Assembly (NCBI GenBank): GCA_040285825.1
Contig: JAUPSS010000004.1
Location: 5,587,658-5,651,657 of the forward strand
Direction of reading: 5' to 3'
Source: Eukaryota sp. TZLM1-RC
Lineage: Eukaryota; Metamonada: BaSk clade
Length of the DNA: 64,000 nt
Below are positions 20,405-33,038 of the stretch, piece after piece (positions within the stretch are counted from its first letter, which is position 1; each line of letters opens with the position of its first letter). The notes under the pieces were generated by a model. That model searched no databases. It was given only the letters and a program-made list of their open reading frames with translations, and was not told the DNA's origin. A program made the position numbers and the translations under genes.

Positions 20405-23400
20405 GATTATGACTATTTGGGATGTTCTTTAATCCGAAGCAAGCTCTTTTAAACATGATTGACCTTCCAGGAATTGAGATTGATGTTTTCTCAATATCCT
20501 TTTCAGCTACATTCATCTGCCAGAAAGCTTTTGGTAAATCAAGCGTGGCGATGCAATTTGCTCTACTCAAAAATTCTAAAATATCACTAATCCTAGGTAG
20601 ATTAGGCTCTACTGAAATCGTATGGGCATTAACTCCATCTTTACCACTAAAGTCTCCAGTTAACCTGGGTTTCTTGCCGTCAGGATATATAACTAAGACA
20701 ATAGGAGAGCTGAATTTATAATTAGATTCAACTGCATAACCCATTTCGATCAGTTCATCAAATATTTTGTTTGCTATTTCCATTTTGCTGGGATTTAACC
20801 GTCTAGCAGGCTTGTGTACTATAGCATTCTCATCTCTAAAGGGGATTGTTAGAGGATTACAATCGATTCCTTTTCTATTAGGAGTTTCACTAAAAACATC
20901 GCTGAATAATTTAGTAGACTCGTTAATTTTAATTTATTATTACTATCATCTAAATTTATCTCACATCCAGATCTTGCTAATTGCTCCTCAAAATCAGAAC
21001 CACTTGGTGATTGGTTATCTAAGTTCCCAATCGAATGTTGATCGATCCTAGAGTCGAATTCTGATTCTGCATTTAGCAAAGTGCGGTGTTCTTTGTCTAA
21101 TCTAATGAAAGGACCATCATCCGTCTGAAGCCCAAGTGCTTTTAACATGTCTGTCCCTATTAATAATTTGTTCGAACCCGGGATTATGGGAAGAGTATGT
21201 TTATAATGAACTTGTTGCGCAATGCTTCCTACGTTGAAGGACAGAATACCAGTTGCACTCCCTAGCGATTTTGTGGATACGTTATTAGCTGGTAAGAACT
21301 TAATAGTATCCTTGCTATTGATTGACATATGGCATTGTTCAGCTAAATCTGCAGTAATAACTGAACAAAACGCTGCCGAATCTATAGTCGCAATCATTTT
21401 AATATCATTTATTGATATCTCCAGTCTTAGAAATGGAGAACGCTGGGACCTGATGTGGTTTTCACTAACCGTAGAATTAATATCAAAAATACTATTGATG
21501 TCAGAGCTGGATTGGTGAATTAGTAGAGGAATAAAAAGATTTTGTTGAGCTGTTGGAAAGTTGTTGACCGGGTTTCCTAAATCGGTTGTTGATTGATTGT
21601 GATTGATTGCGTTGATGTGTACCCGATTAGGTAAGTTGCCTGTCCTGCTGTTCCGGTTGCTGTAGTTGATCCGTCTATGAGGAACCGTACTCGAACGGGT
21701 CGGTTTTGACTCAGTAGGGGATGCGTTTGATGATATATTCTCTGTAGTGTTGATGTTATAAATAGGTCTGTACTGACCTCTACCTTTATAACCTCTAAAA
21801 CGGCCTCCACGGCCTCTAAATTTGAATCTATGTACACGTCTACCACGACCACCTCGGCCCCTATCTACACTGCCTCTACTAGCAGGCGCCTCCTGTTCTC
21901 CTAATCTAAATCTTTCCTCTTTGGGAACTCTGCTTCTAGCACAACAAGGGTCTTTGCATTCGAATACAGTGTGGCCAACAGGATTGTTACCTTCGACGTT
22001 GCTGCAGAATGTACAGAATTTTGATCCTTCTCGTTCATGCTTTTCAGGGATGTATTTGTGTTGAGGGGTTCCTCTTGACTTTCCACCTGATCGTCTTACT
22101 CGTTTTGATGGAGCCTGGGCTGATGGTGTTACTCCTCTTGAGTAAGTTCTCATCGCCGTGAGTCCCAAAGGAATATCTTCTTCATTAGCCCTGTTCCTTA
22201 GTACATCCATTGTGGGTTTGTTTCCTGCTGTGTAACACCAAGCGAGGAAATGTCTTCTCGTTGTTGATATCAAATCGAGTAGAGTTGTTCTGTTCGGTGA
22301 GTCCCACAAGGATTCCCTAGTCCATACTGGAAGGAGTTCACTTGATATAGCAAAGTTATCCAAACCCATAAGGAAGTACTCGGCTATTAGAACGGGAGAT
22401 ATGGTTATCAGCCCACTGCTTCCTCTAATTGAATCGGGTATGGTTAGGTCGGTCATGTAGGTGGTCATTCTCAAGACGTCTCCAAAATCTTCTACATAAC
22501 GACCAAACTCGTTGTCAGCCTCATGCCTATTGTGGATTTTTCTCCAGTTAATTCTAGGCTTCATTAGAGCTGTACAGGCCTCGTGATATGATGTGAATTG
22601 TGTTCTTTTTAACAGAAATACCATGACGTCGGCGTCGGTATAATCAACACCGAGTAAACCTTGACTTTGCCATCTGGATAAAAGGCTAGGGTCAATCATG
22701 CTGGATATTCCTGTAGGGCAAGTGCTCATCATCATGCTCCTAAATAAATCATAATGGTGGATTGGGGGTCCGAGCTTATCTGTTATAGCTGGGTCAATCC
22801 TTACCAAAGGCTGTGTTGTATCCCTGGTGATCTCGTCGCGTATATGTTTGGGGAGATCTTTAATCCTATCTTGGGTTATTTCTGCTTGGCCTTCTCCAAA
22901 TAGCTGGGTAGCTATCAAAAGGCTCTGGTCCAATCTGATTGACCTGGGGCTTCAAAGCTTCTATTAGCTATCTTTCGCCCGTATTTATCCCAAGTTTTTA
23001 AAAGAAAAGCTATGATAGACATTTTGTTGATAGGGTCATCAGCGGATAATCGAGGTCTTTTATAGTCGATATCCTTAGACCGTGGATCAATCTGTCTATG
23101 AAGGCTACTAGCTATGCTCATGTCAATAGCTCTTCTTGAGGATTGTAGGTCCTCAATACGCATAGATCTGTCGGAAGAAGAGTTTCTTACTGAGGGTTGA
23201 GGAGGAGCCGTTTCTCCAACGACTGGCCCGTTCAACTCTATGTCTTCTCCGATTACACATTCCATAGGTTGGAAGGAAGTTGGTTCTTCCTGAGGAGCAA
23301 CGTCTTGTTTTGTTACAGGTTCCGGGACGTTCACTGTTGGAACGTGTTGGGGTATGCTGTCGATAGAGCAGACCTGTATTGGTTGGCTTTTTTCAGAAAT

Positions 23401-24610
23401 AAAAGGAGCTACAACAGGCAATTTCGGAAGGTGGAGAGATGTGGATGGATCTTCCGTTACCCATTGTCTAAACTCTGGTTGTTTCGTGAACGAGTTACCA
23501 TGTTGTTGGATGTAGTTGTTAGGACGGTTCCCATACGTGGATACAGCTGATCGTTCCGTATGAATGTTATTTAAAGCGTCTGCATCGAACCAGGGTGTTA
23601 CTGGTTCAAGCTTATCTTGTTCACTACTGTCCTCCTGCTCCATGAATTCCCTAAAATATGTGGGAGCACCCTCTGTCAGCTCCGTGTAGTTATGGATTTC
23701 CGTATCAAAGTTAGGATCAAACCAGGCAGGCAATTTGGATTGTAGGATGTCTTCCGAGTCGGTCCTACTTCTCTGCTCGATGGAGAGAAACCTTATTCTT
23801 CTGCCATGTTGGTCTAGGAAGAAAGCCTTCCAATCGAATCTATCCTTGATGGAAAGGGACATCATCTCGTTAAATCTTTTTGTCCATGCCAGAGATTCTG
23901 GGACGTCGCTCTGCGTTACGCCCGAACGTCTCTTTGCTCAATTTATCAAGAGCTTTGATGAGTTCATTCCTTTCATTGAGGGGAATTTCTGATACCTTTT
24001 GGGTATCCCCAACCATACCGAGGGTGTGGAAACCAACGTTTTTGCCTCTTTTACGAATGTAACTCCACAGAGGAGGAAGCTGCTCGAATAGACAGAAATC
24101 TGTTGGTTCGAGGTAAGCTTCCGCATCCTCTCTTAATAACTTGTAGAACCCCTCGGAAGAGTCGTCTTCTCCCTCCATTTCATCTAGTTGAAATTGAATT
24201 TCTTCATATTCTCCTAATGGGGAAGACGTGTCTAAGGTGGGATTTCCATCCGTTCCCTTTAAGACAGGTTCTACAATTGGGAGGGAGGGAGCCGGGTCCG
24301 TTCTCCTTACCTCTTCCATTGCTTTCAGGGGAGAGGGAGCCGGGTCCGTTCTCTTTACCTCATCTGTTTCTTCTTTTTTCTTCAGGGGAGAGGGGGTCGG
24401 GTCCGTCCTCGTTACCTCTTCCATTACTGATGATGGAGGGACCTTGTCCACTCTTTCATCTTTCACTTTTAGGGAGGGAGAGGTGGGATCTGGGTCCGTT
24501 ACCTTGTTACCCTCTTTGTTATGTATATGTGTATGTGTTGCTGCTTCCTGTTGCTGCATGTGAGGTGAGGAATTGGGGTCAGAGATATCTTGCTGAAAGA
24601 TGTCTGACAT
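20376..24610 (-). pseudogene. Gypsy copy 2 Gag-protease-reverse transcriptase (frameshifted, RT truncated)
   Basis: Starting at MSDIFQQ (24610), an acidic N-terminus carries RTDPAPSPLK repeats and leads into a long Gag. A C-x2-C-x9-H-x4-C zinc motif (CTFCSN...GHTVFEC) and an RG-rich RNA-binding tract follow. The protease has the active-site motif ATIDSAAF and GTDMLKALGL. RT begins SDVFSETP and includes ATLDLPKAFWQM and FKRACFGLKNIP, then stops: the segment with the catalytic YxDD box is deleted. Frames change near 23870 (extra T), 22920 (missing T) and 20930 (missing T) compared with copies 3 and 4. The protein cannot support reverse transcription. Confidence 0.85.
24284..24435 (-). repeat. 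Degenerate tandem repeat in gypsy Gag N-terminus
   Basis: Three degenerate repeats (GGGAGCCGGGTCCGTTCTC...) encode RTDPAPSPLK-type units. Copy 3 has the same array with one G fewer, which shifts its frame. Confidence 0.7.
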
Positions 24611-24693
24611 GCTGTAAAGGTTTCTGGGGATGTTTACTAGTAAAGTGCTGAAGTTATGGTTTACCTTTTGACTTTAAAATGGCCAATAATTAT

Positions 24694-24772
24694 TGTTGCC
24701 TAAAGTCTATTGTAGTAATGAGAAGTCTGATTTATTTTCTATTCATATTATATAAGCCTTAGGGCACCAACA
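24694..24772 (-). repeat. 5' LTR of gypsy copy 2 (79 bp)
   Basis: TGTTGCCTAAAG...GCACCAACA on the plus strand, almost identical to the LTRs at 27627, 33039 and 35968. LINE sequence begins at the next base. Confidence 0.85.
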
Positions 24773-25153
24773 CCCCTTGTTTTACACCAGATGAAGATTT
24801 TAAAGAAAGTACATCATACACCAATTCACTGGATTTACCGTAAAACAAGTAGAAATAACTTGATAGTTCAGGGAAATGTATTTGAATCACTTCGTAAATT
24901 GCTTTCCATTTTGCACTATCAAAAGCATTACTAAAATCCAAATTGAAAATAAAAGTGTTTCCTTTAGAGTTAAACAATAAATCAGATGTAAGAGTTGCAA
25001 CTGAAGCTACATCAATTGTTCGAATACCAAGTTGCAATAATGATAAAAATTTTCCAGCTTTTTTGACAATTCTAGTAAAAATAAATGAGGCAAACAAACC
25101 AAAGAGGGATTCACCTACAGCAATAGGACCAATTCTTGATGGTTTAGATTCAT
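24773..25153 (-). pseudogene. Delta-type LINE reverse transcriptase fragment (unit 1)
   Basis: On the minus strand this encodes RT motifs from PIAVGESL through FNLDFSNAFDS to SSSGVKQG, where gypsy copy 2 cuts it. It aligns with the larger delta element at 41244-44160, but substitutions at conserved sites (SAKWKAI for SVKRKAI, LFGLFAS for LSRLFAS) suggest decay. Both ends are breakpoints. Confidence 0.75.
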
Positions 25154-27235
25154 TTAATTTGAAAAGAATGTCAAATTCCAGCAATAATTCCAACAAATTC
25201 ATCCATTGATTCACCGAATAATAAATGTATATTTTGTACTAAAAATTTAGAAAATATTTCTTCTGACCAGTCATTACGTTTTTGCGAATCTTGCAGAGCT
25301 GTTGATTCTTTGAAATGTCCAATTCGTGTTTCATCACAGGTAAGTCCTCTATCTTCCATCCCCTTTTCAACTAGTTTTCGGAAATTTACAATAAATTTAT
25401 CAAAAGATGTATGAGATGTAACACCACTATGGAAATTTTTCTTACTCAAAGATAAAAGATCAAGGTCATGAAAATCAAAATTTCGTCCTTCTATCATGAA
25501 AGAGGAAAATATTGTTCGTAAGACATCTTTCAAAGGACGTTTTGGTTCTGCTAGGCAATGTTTGTTTTAATCAGAACTTGCTGAATGTAATGAAAACACT
25601 GTTGCTCAGCTTAAAAGTCTCCATCCTTTCGAAGATTTTAACTGACCCAAACCTAATAATGTTAATTATTGGGAGCAGAATTCCCTAACCAATGATGAAA
25701 TATCTAAATTAATCAAAAATTTACCCTCTGTTCAAGCGCCTGGACCTTCAATGATAGCATTTGATATGTTAAAATTCACAATGAACCAATGTCCTGAATG
25801 CATTGATGATTTGGTCTCCTTTTCAATAACATTTTAACATTAAAAATGAAGCTTCCATCTGAAATGACAAGTTCGCGGTTAATTGCTTTAAAAAAATTAA
25901 ACTATAATAAGACCAATTACAATTGGAGAATCACTGTCTCGTATTCTTGCTTCTGTTGTTTGCGGTAGGATTAGTAAAAAAGCTAAAGATTTTTTTAGTC
26001 CTTTTCAATTTGGTGTTAAAACAGTTGATGGAGCATCTTCTGCGGCCTTGTTTTTGACGTTTTCTTTAAATCAAATGATTCAAATTACATTTTTAATTTA
26101 GATTTCAAAAACGCCTTTAATGCTGTTTAAAGGTCATCAATATTGCCTTTGCTGCAAACTCATTTCCCAGAAGCTGAATCTCTTTTTTACAATTTCTACG
26201 GTTCTCAATCAACACTTGTATATGAGGACTTTAATCTTGTATCATCATCTGGAGTTAAACAAGGTGATCCATTGGGTTCTTTCTTCTTTTGCATCGCTAT
26301 TCATCTTTTAATGTGTGAATTAAAACAAAAATATTCAGAAATTGAAATTACAGCTTCTATTGATGAGATTTCAATAATTGGTCCAATTGATTCATTGAGA
26401 AAAATTGCTAAAGTTGTTCAACAGCGCTATTATGAAACTGGTCTTTCATTAAACATTTGCAAATGTTTATTGATTGGTAGAGACCCTGCTGAACTCGTTA
26501 TTGATGGTCTAACTGTTCCTTTTATCAACAATAATGAATCAGAATTTCAATTGTTAGGTTGTTATATAGGAAAAATTTTTTGATGAAATTTGAAATCAAT
26601 TTTCATCTCTTTTAGCAAATTTTGAACAGGAACTTTCTGTTCTTTCAGATTTAAACATAGAAAAACATCTCAAATTCTTCTTTCTCAGAATTTGTTATTC
26701 AGGTAAATTTGGGTTCTGAACTTGACACAATTTTGTCATTTGAAATTGAAAAACATATTAAGTTTTTTATCTTAAAAATTTGTAACTCAGGTAAAATTAC
26801 TCACATTTTAAGAACAACATCTCCTAATATTTCATGTGAGTTTTGCCGCTCATTTAACTATTTGAAAACAAATATTTTGCATCTTTGATTGATGTCAATC
26901 CTGAACTAATTCGAAGTCATGTATTTTCATCATCTAATGTTGGTGGAATTAATTTCACTAAATCGTCTATTCTCTGTCAGGCTGTTTTCCTTGGTGGAGG
27001 AAAAAATTTTGTTTTTGAATTTCGCAATCGTTTTCCAAATGATGTAAATTTATTGAATTTTAAAACCAATAAATATCTAAAAGACCTTGAAAATGCTCTT
27101 GATTGTTTGCCCCCTGAAATTTGGAGAAAATGTGTTCCCGATAATGTGCAGGAAATACCATCTAGAACACTAGTTAATTTGAGGTATTGTGTTGAAAAAT
27201 TGCAACAAACATTATCAATAATTTTTGAAGGCTAG
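25154..27235 (+). pseudogene. Eta-type LINE, decayed zinc/RT region (unit 1)
   Basis: Reading the plus strand across many stops gives a zinc ribbon (CIFCTKN ... RFCESC), the SSIPFS region, GRFGSARQCLF, an RT start (QAPGPSM), GVKQGDPLGSFFF, then SIDEISIIG where the catalytic YMDD should be. After an internal junction near 26700, where the EKH(L/I)KFF segment occurs twice in diverged form, the frame 26885-27235 gives the post-RT region (VNPELIRSHVFSSSN ... FLGGGKNFVFEF). The second junction suggests a chimera of two families. It is not functional. Confidence 0.75.
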
Positions 27236-27388
27236 AAGACTGTTCAATCGTGTTTACTGGCAAAAACAGGACTGTTTTTTTTTTATTTTTAAGGGAATAA
27301 AACTAATTTCTGATTCACTCTGTTTTTTGGGAAATTTTCTGAAGTCTTGAAGTAGGGGAGGCAGGTTTTGAGAATGTGGAGTTTTTTT
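27236..27388 (+). pseudogene. Beta-like LINE 3' terminus (unit 1)
   Basis: Sequence jumps directly to the last part of a beta-like C-terminus (FNRVYWQ equivalent ... GEAGFE) and ends at GTGGAGTTT. The endonuclease domain is deleted between 27235 and 27236. T runs are expanded. Confidence 0.7.
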
Positions 27389-27626
27389 AGACGATTTTTT
27401 ATTTATTTAAAACAAAAACAAAAATGTTAAAAACTAAAAATCTATTTCCTCAAACTCCACATCTACCATTGAAAATTTACCATCAACCTTTTTCTTCATA
27501 ATATCTTCCTGGTGATAACAACGAGCTAAAAACAAGGCTATGCATCCCCTTAAAAATGGAAAATACAATTCTATTTTTGCCAAAAGGTTCGGTCAAATAT
27601 TCTTCCAGTTCTATTTTTGACAATAG
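27389..27626 (-). pseudogene. LINE 3' terminus of a further family (unit 1)
   Basis: On the minus strand the end of a LINE protein (FSIFKGM ... VDVEFEEIDF, stop) is followed by TAGTTTTTAACATTTTTG and an A-rich tail. It has the usual C-terminal signature but a different 3' untranslated sequence. Gypsy copy 3 begins at the next base. Confidence 0.7.
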
Positions 27627-27705
27627 TGTTGCCTAAAGTCTATTGTAGTAAAGAAAAGTCTGATTTATTTTCTATTCATATTATATAAGCCTTAGGGCGC
27701 CAACA
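27627..27705 (-). repeat. 3' LTR of gypsy copy 3 (79 bp)
   Basis: TGTTGCCTAAAG...GGCGCCAACA. It keeps GGCGCC as copies 1 and 4 do, whereas the 5' LTRs have GGCACC. Confidence 0.85.
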
Positions 27706-27721
27706 CTGCTTCTTCCCTTTT
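27706..27721 (-). promoter_or_regulatory. Polypurine tract of gypsy copy 3
   Basis: The complement of CTGCTTCTTCCCTTTT, directly before the 3' LTR. Confidence 0.8.
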
Positions 27722-27833
27722 CAAAATAAATCAGCTTATATGAATATGAAATAAAAACTATATACAAATAACGAAATAACTATAATAAATACATATAATC
27801 GATATAATATAAATAATCGATATAAACTAAGAA

Positions 27834-29894
27834 TTAGCTCCTCTTCCTAATTCTACTACTGCGTCTAGGCTTCTTAGAAGGCGTAGACTCATTGGAGGTA
27901 CCTTGTCGTCGACTAGTGGTACGTATTCCCATTTTCTTGTTATCCTTACTAAATAACTTATAAGCTTCTGAGTGTTTAACTGAATGGAGTGGCTCTTCCG
28001 TTGTCTCACCGCCAAACCACTGAACAGTACAGAAACTACCTGAATCAGAGTGGTATTCTGAGAGGATTTTCTCTATAACGTGTTTTTCGGAATCGCCTGC
28101 AGCGACTGCCTTGAGGAACTCAATGTCCTGTGGATTTTCTGCGTTATAGATTTTGCAATCTTTCTTGGCAGCTTTTAATTCTGAGCCAGTAGTAAGACTC
28201 TTCAATAATAAAGTGGATTTGAATGGAAGGTCAATAACTAAAAATGGTCCATTCCAAGATCCATGCAATTTATTATTTTGCTTGGTTTTACGTAAGACGT
28301 AGTCACCAATATTAAATGCTAAAAAACACGAATTAGTATTATCTACTGAAGACGGAGTATTTAATGTTTGGTGACGCTCTGCTTCTTCCCTTTTTTCTTG
28401 TAGACGAGTGTTTTTCATTTTGATGTCATCTAATAAGGGGATATTAGTTTCAAATTTGGATAAATTTCCTAATATATTAGCAGGGTCTGTTCCTGGGCTA
28501 ATCGAAGAACCGAACATGAGTTCGTATGGGGTAAAACCAGTTTTTCTGCTTTTAGTAGAATTTATTAATAGTTGGGATATAGGTACGTATGTAGACCAAT
28601 TTCCGTAATCGTTGAAATCTATTAATAGTTTCCTTAAGCATTGAAGAACGTCTCTATGTTTACGTTCCACAAGTCCATTACTTTCTGAATAGTGGGGAAT
28701 TGAGTTACTCATCTCAATCGCTAATCTGTTACACACTATTTTGAAAGTCTCATTGGCGAACTCAGGTCCATTATCACTATGAATTAACATAGGTATGCCA
28801 AAGATAGCACAAACATTTCAAATTAAGGCATCTGCGGTTTCTAAGGCATTGAGTTCTTTTAGAGGGACTAAGATTGTATATCCAGTAAAAGAGTCTACAA
28901 ATACTAATAGATATTTATTTCCTTCGTTGTCAGAATTTAGGGGTCCAATTGTATCGACGTTTAATCTGGCAAAAGGACGATCTGCCCATAAAGATCCTGT
29001 GGAAGGTGTTTTTGATCTTTTAACTGGAGCCGTTTTTTGACAAGTTGGGCATCTTTTGACATGATTAATGACGTCCTTTCTCATATTGGGCCAGTAGAAA
29101 TCGCTTTTGGATAGTTTGTGTAAACTATCGTTTTTGCTAGGGTGACCAGATTGAACCAAACCATGTATTAATAGTAGTGCGTGTTTTCTGAGGCTCTTTG
29201 GAATCAAAATTTTGTTTTTATTATTTTTCCAAATTTGAGTATTTTCATCTAGAATTGCATTTTCAAATAACGAATCGTTGTTGTTTTTGGCTATTTGTTG
29301 TTCAGATCTTATCTTAGAGAACCAAGAAGAAAAAATAGGTAGGTCTTGGTGTCTACTTAGAGATGAGATTGATGGGGTGTCTTCAAGATCCGAATCAGAA
29401 TCGTCGTCTAGTGGAGGTATCTCGTAATTTGAAAGTAAAGTATCTGGTATATTTATGCTACAAATAGAAGGAGTTTCCTCGTTTTGATCCAAATCAATAT
29501 TCCTCGATAACATATCTGCCCAATGGTTGTCTTCACCAGGTTCGTGGACTATGTCAAAGTCGAATTCAGATAGTATCGGCAGCCATCTCTTTACAATTCT
29601 ATTTTTCTCTGGGGCTGTAGCCAGGAATGCAATGTTTTTATGATCTGTGAAAATTGTTAAATGTCTAGTTAACAAGTAGCTTTCTAAACAACTTTCAGTT
29701 AAAATCAAAAGTATTGCATATAATTCTTTTTGTAATGTGGACCATTTTCTTTGTGTTTCTGTAAGTAATCTACTATAGAATGACAAAGGTTTTACTTTCC
29801 TTTTATTTAGCGGGGTTCCTGCAGGGGAGTAGGGTTCAATTTCTTGCCAAATAACACCTCCTACTGCTACATCTGAAGCGTCAGTATTTATCAA
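27834..29894 (-). pseudogene. Gypsy copy 3 RNase H, integrase and chromodomain
   Basis: Two frames, 29894-28818 and 28790-27834, are collinear and separated by a TGA that replaces the Trp codon of the ALIWNVC stretch, just before IPMLIHSDNGPEF. Everything else is intact: RNase H residues (NTDASD, QKELYA, FTDHKN), integrase zinc module, LNVDTIGPL, SDNGPEF, SNGLVERKHRD, chromodomain (EKHVIEKILSEYHS ... VQWFGG) and a basic tail (KKPRRSSRIRKRS). Apart from that stop the region would be functional. Copy 4 has the same stop. Confidence 0.87.
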
Positions 29895-29919
29895 TACTCG
29901 CTTGCGCGGAGCCGGTTAT

Positions 29920-32900
29920 TCAAGGGGCATGTGGTTTACTGTTAGCATGATTATGACTATTTGGGATGTTTTTTAATCCGAAGCAAGCTCTTTTAAACAT
30001 GATTGACCTTCCAGGAATTGAGATTGATGTTTTCTCAATATCCTTTTCAGCTACATTCATCTGCCAGAAAGCTTTTGGTAAATCAAGCGTGGCGATGCAA
30101 TTTGCACTACTCAAAAATTCTAAAATATCACTAATCCTAGGTAGATTAGGCTCTACTGAAATCGTATGGGCATTAACTCCATCTTTACCACTAAAGTCTC
30201 CAGTTAACCTGGGTTTCTTGCCGTCAGGATATATAACTAAGACAATAGGAGAGCTGAATTTATAATTAGATTCAACTGCATAACCCATTTCGATCAGTTC
30301 ATCAAATATTTTGTTTGCTATTTCCATTTTGCTGGGATTTAACCGTCTAGCAGGCTTGTGTACTATAGCATTCTCATCTCTAAAGGGGATTGTTAGAGGA
30401 TTACAATCGATTCCTTTTCTATTAGGAGTTTCACTAAAAACATCGCTGAATAATTTTAGTAGACTCGTTAATTTTAATTTATTATTACTATCATCTAAAT
30501 TTATCTCACATCCAGATCTTGCTAATTGCTCCTCAAAATCAGAAGGACTTTGTGATTGGTTATCTAAGTTCCCAATCGAATGTTGAGCGATCCTAGAGTC
30601 GAATTCTGATTCTGTATTTAGCAAAGTGCGGTGTTCTTTGTCTAATCTAATGAAAAGACCATCATCCGTCTGAAGCCCAAGTGCTTTTAACATGTCTGTC
30701 CCTATTAATAATTTGTTCGAACCCGGGATTATGGGAAGAGTATGTTTATAATGAACTTGTTGCGCAATACTTCCTACGTTGAAGGACAGAATACCAGTTG
30801 CACTCCCTAGCGATTTTGTGGATACGTTATTAGCTGATAAGAACTTAATAGTATCCTTGCTATTGATTGACATATGGCATTGTTCAGCTAAATCTGCAGT
30901 AATAACTGAACAAAACGCAGCCGAATCTATAGTCGCAATCATTTTAATATCATTTATTGATATCTCCAGTCTTAGAAATGGAGAACGCTGGGACCTGACG
31001 TGGTTTTCACTAACCGTAGAATTAATATCAAAAATGCTATTGATATCAGAGCTGGTTTGGTGAATTTGTAGAGGAATTAAAAGAATTTGTTGAGCTGTTG
31101 GAAAGTTGTTGACTGGGTTTCCTAAATCGGTTGTTGATTGGTTGTGATTGATTGCGTTGATATGTACCCGATTAGGAAAGTTGCCTGTCCTGCTGTTCCG
31201 GTTGCTGATGTTGATCCGTCTGTGAGGAACCGTACTCGAACGGGTCGGTTTTGACTCAGTAGGGGATGCGTTTGATGATATGTCCTCTGTTGTGTTTATG
31301 TTATGTATAGGTCTGTACTGACCTCTTCCTTTATGACCTCTAAAACGGCCTCCACGGCCTCTAGATTTGAATCTATGTACACGTCTACCACGGCCATCGA
31401 GGTCTTTTATAGTCGATATCCTTAGACCGTGGATCAATCTGTCTATGAAGGCTACTAGCTATGCTCATGTCAATAGCTCTTCTTGAGGATTGTAGGTCCT
31501 CAATACGCATAGATCTGTTGGAAGAAGAGTTTCTTACTGAGGGTTGAGGAGGAGCCGTTTCTCCAACGACTGGCCCGTTCAACTCTATGTCTTCTCCGAT
31601 TACACATTCCATAGGTTGGAAGGAAGTTGGTTCTTCCTGAGGAGCAACGTCTTGTTTTGTTACAGGTTCCGGGACGTTCACTGTTGGAACGTGTTGGGGT
31701 ATGCTGTCGATAGAGCAGACCTGTATTGGTTGGCTTTTTTCAGAAATAAAAGGAGCTACAACAGGCAATTTGGGAAGGTGGAGAGATGTGGATGGATCTT
31801 CCGTTACCCATTGTCTAAACTCTGGTTGTTTCGTGAACGAGTTACCATGTTGTTGGATGTAGTTGTTAGGACGGTTCCCATACGTGGATACAGCTGATCG
31901 TTCCGTATGAATGTTATTTAAAGCGTCTGCATCGAACCAGGGTGTTACTGGTTCAAGCTTATCTTGTTCACTACTGTCCTCCTGCTCCATGAATTCCCTA
32001 AAATATGTGGGAGCACCCTCTGTCAGCTCCGTGTAGTTATGGATTTCCGTATCAAAGTTAGGATCAAACCAGGCAGGCAATTTGGATTGTAGGATGTCTT
32101 CCGAGTCGGTCCTACTTCTCTGCTCGATGGAGAGAAACCTTATTCTTCTGCCATGTTGGTCTAGGAAGAAAGCCTTCCAATCGAATCTATCCTTGATGGA
32201 AAGGGACATCATCTCGTTAAATCTTTTGTCCATGCCAGAGATTCTGGGACGTCGCTCTGCGTTACGCCCGAACGTCTCTTTGCTCAATTTATCAAGAGCT
32301 TTGATGAGTTCATTCCTTTCATTGAGGGGAATTTCTGATACCTTTTGGGTATCCCCAACCATACCGAGGGTGTGGAAACCAACGTTTTTGCCTCTTTTAC
32401 GAATGTAACTCCACAGAGGAGGAAGCTGCTCGAATAGACAGAAATCTGTTGGTTCGAGGTAAGCTTCCGCATCCTCTCTTAATAACTTGTAGAACCCCTC
32501 GGAAGAGTCGTCTTCTCCCTCCATTTCATCTAGTTGAAATTGAATTTCTTCATATTCTCCTAATGGGGAAGACGTGTCTAAGGTGGGATTTCCATCCGTT
32601 CCCTTTAAGACAGGTTCTACAATTGGGAGGGAGGGAGCCGGGTCCGTTCTCCTTACCTCTTCCATTGCTTTCAGGGGAGAGGGAGCCGGGTCCGTTCTCT
32701 TTACCTCATCTGTTTCTTCTTTTTTCTTCAGGGGAGAGGGGTCGGGTCCGTCCTCGTTACCTCTTCCATTACTGATGATGGAGGGACCTTGTCCACTCTT
32801 TCATCTTTCACTTTTAGGGAGGGAGAGGTGGGATCTGGGTCCGTTACCTTGTTACCCTCTTTGTTATGTATATGTGTATGTGTTGCTGCTTCCTGTTGCT

Positions 32901-32955
32901 GCATGTGAGGTGAGGAATTGGGGTCAGAGATATCTTGCTGAAAGATGTCTGACAT
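29920..32955 (-). pseudogene. Gypsy copy 3 Gag-protease-RT with Gag deletion
   Basis: MSDIFQQ starts at 32955. The frame shifts at about 32745, where a G run is one base shorter than in copy 2, and continues as 32665-31385. At 31396 the Gag text (DIDYKRPR) jumps out of frame to the RG-rich tract (GRRVHRFKSRGRGG), removing the Gag core and zinc motif. From 31437 to 29920 the RG tract, protease (ATIDSAAF) and RT up to FGLKNIP are open. RT ends before YxDD as in copies 2 and 4. Confidence 0.85.
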
Positions 32956-33038
32956 GCTGTAAAGGTTTCTGGGGATGTTTACTAGTAAAGTGCTGAAGTT
33001 ATGGTTTACCTTTTGACTTTAAAATGGCCAATAATTAT

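Larger units (their letters stand above)
15643..24772 (-). mobile_element. Gypsy copy 2, 3'-truncated, interrupted by LTR element B
   Basis: On the minus strand the order is 5' LTR (24694-24772), Gag, protease, partial reverse transcriptase, RNase H, integrase. It breaks off at about 15643 before the chromodomain and 3' LTR. Element B occupies 16917-20069 inside the RNase H region, and the gypsy sequence resumes with a 4-bp TSD. The 5' flank (right, from 24773) is a LINE reverse transcriptase gene cut at the GVKQG motif. Copy 3 has the same 5' flank, so the two share history through duplication and are not independent insertions. Confidence 0.88.

Noticed and set aside
25171-25533. 120-codon minus-strand ORF (also 33515-33877)
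   Set aside because: It is antisense to the eta LINE zinc ribbon; the plus strand gives C-x2-C motifs and the SSIPFS signature of the family, the minus strand gives nothing recognisable.
28785-28800. Stop-codon reassignment (TGA for Trp)
   Set aside because: Only one Trp position is affected, it is shared by descent, and TGA terminates other frames normally (for example 2274-2276).
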